52,260 nucleotides of DNA, from the NCBI GenBank assembly GCA_024742755.1, contig JANSXW010000030.1, forward strand, positions 1 through 52,260. The letters run 5' to 3'. Position 1 is the first letter of the stretch. The number at the start of each line of letters is the position of its first letter. The translations under genes and the position numbers were made by a program. The notes beneath the pieces were generated by a model that was not told the origin of the DNA, did no database searches, and was given only the letters and a program-made list of their open reading frames with translations. Positions 52,135 to 52,260 of this stretch are shown in pieces. The DNA is from a bacterium (GTDB taxonomy: Bacteria; Bacteroidota; Bacteroidia; Chitinophagales; Saprospiraceae).

Positions 52135-52260
52135 CAAAAAAGCGGGGCTGGGTAAAAAAGGGAGGTTGAGCGAATAAGTCGTAAATTGAGTTTGACACAA
52201 AACAATTAACGACAGCTAAACCTCCCGGATGAAGTTATGGAAAAACATGAACTTACCCAG
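52127..52260. mobile_element. Probable left end of an insertion sequence (incomplete)
   Basis: This stretch interrupts the receiver gene. It holds an inverted pair GGGAGGTTGAGC (52160-52171) and GCTAAACCTCCC (52215-52226, one mismatch), the sort of hairpin that blocks read-through translation of transposase in many insertion sequences. ATG codons at 52229 and 52237 just after it could begin a transposase (the second reads MEKHELTQ); both are cut by the window end. The family cannot be told. The exact boundary is uncertain by about 10 bases. Confidence 0.5.

Overview
This window reads as chromosomal DNA of a Bacteroidota bacterium, most likely a relative of the Lewinella/Saprospiria group. That placement is inferred. 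The supporting signs are the gliding protein GldC, a 1,912-residue secreted protein with a type IX secretion C-terminal domain, BACON-like and GEVED-like modules, a DUF4249 lipoprotein, and many lipoproteins with SPII signals. Several promoters also match the Bacteroidota pattern (TTTG, about 20 bases, TAnnTTTG) and Shine-Dalgarno sequences are rarely visible. Genes are packed on both strands with short gaps, frequent convergent overlaps and few long operons. No rRNA, tRNA or CRISPR array was recognised.

Region by region. 1-0.3 kb: a 179-base imperfect inverted repeat. 0.3-6 kb: a CAP-domain lipoprotein; an H-NOX gas sensor with its HNOBA-type histidine kinase; a 2-hydroxyacid dehydrogenase; and a lactonase translationally coupled to an unrecognised protein with kinase-like motifs. 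6-11.3 kb: a MoeB/ThiF-rhodanese fusion without the usual zinc cysteines, a DHFR/RibD-like reductase, a saccharopine-dehydrogenase-like enzyme, a stand-alone LuxE-like protein and HemF. 11.3-16.2 kb: three related sensor kinases. The middle one is intact with TPRs; the outer two join a signal peptide to the ATPase end and both lack the segment carrying the phosphoacceptor histidine. 16.2-24.5 kb: transaldolase-like enzyme, SRP RNA with a full promoter, GldC, a beta-helix protein, an NAD-binding protein, a DUF4249 protein and CopA. 24.9-31.8 kb: gamma-glutamyltransferase, a fused E1 alpha/beta 2-oxoacid dehydrogenase, a DUF1573 protein, a candidate small RNA and YaaA. 31.8-37.6 kb: penicillin-acylase-like hydrolase, small membrane proteins, serine acetyltransferase and a two-gene ABC exporter. 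37.8-40.3 kb: an osmoprotectant ABC importer whose substrate-binding domain is fused to the permease and circularly permuted. 40.3-48.4 kb: an amidohydrolase and the giant M43-type metalloprotease. 48.5-52.3 kb: acylphosphatase, a GNAT enzyme, a candidate long non-coding RNA, a polyprenyl synthetase and two receiver proteins. The second receiver is cut off before its conserved lysine by what looks like the end of an insertion sequence running out of the window.

Functionally the region mixes housekeeping (heme, SRP RNA, serine/cysteine, isoprenoid, 2-oxoacid oxidation) with signalling (NO sensing, kinases, receivers) and cell-surface proteins. The most interesting points are the permuted binding domain in the Opu fusion, the two kinase relics that lost the same segment, two candidate non-coding RNAs with recognisable promoters and terminators, and the kinase-like gene coupled to the lactonase.
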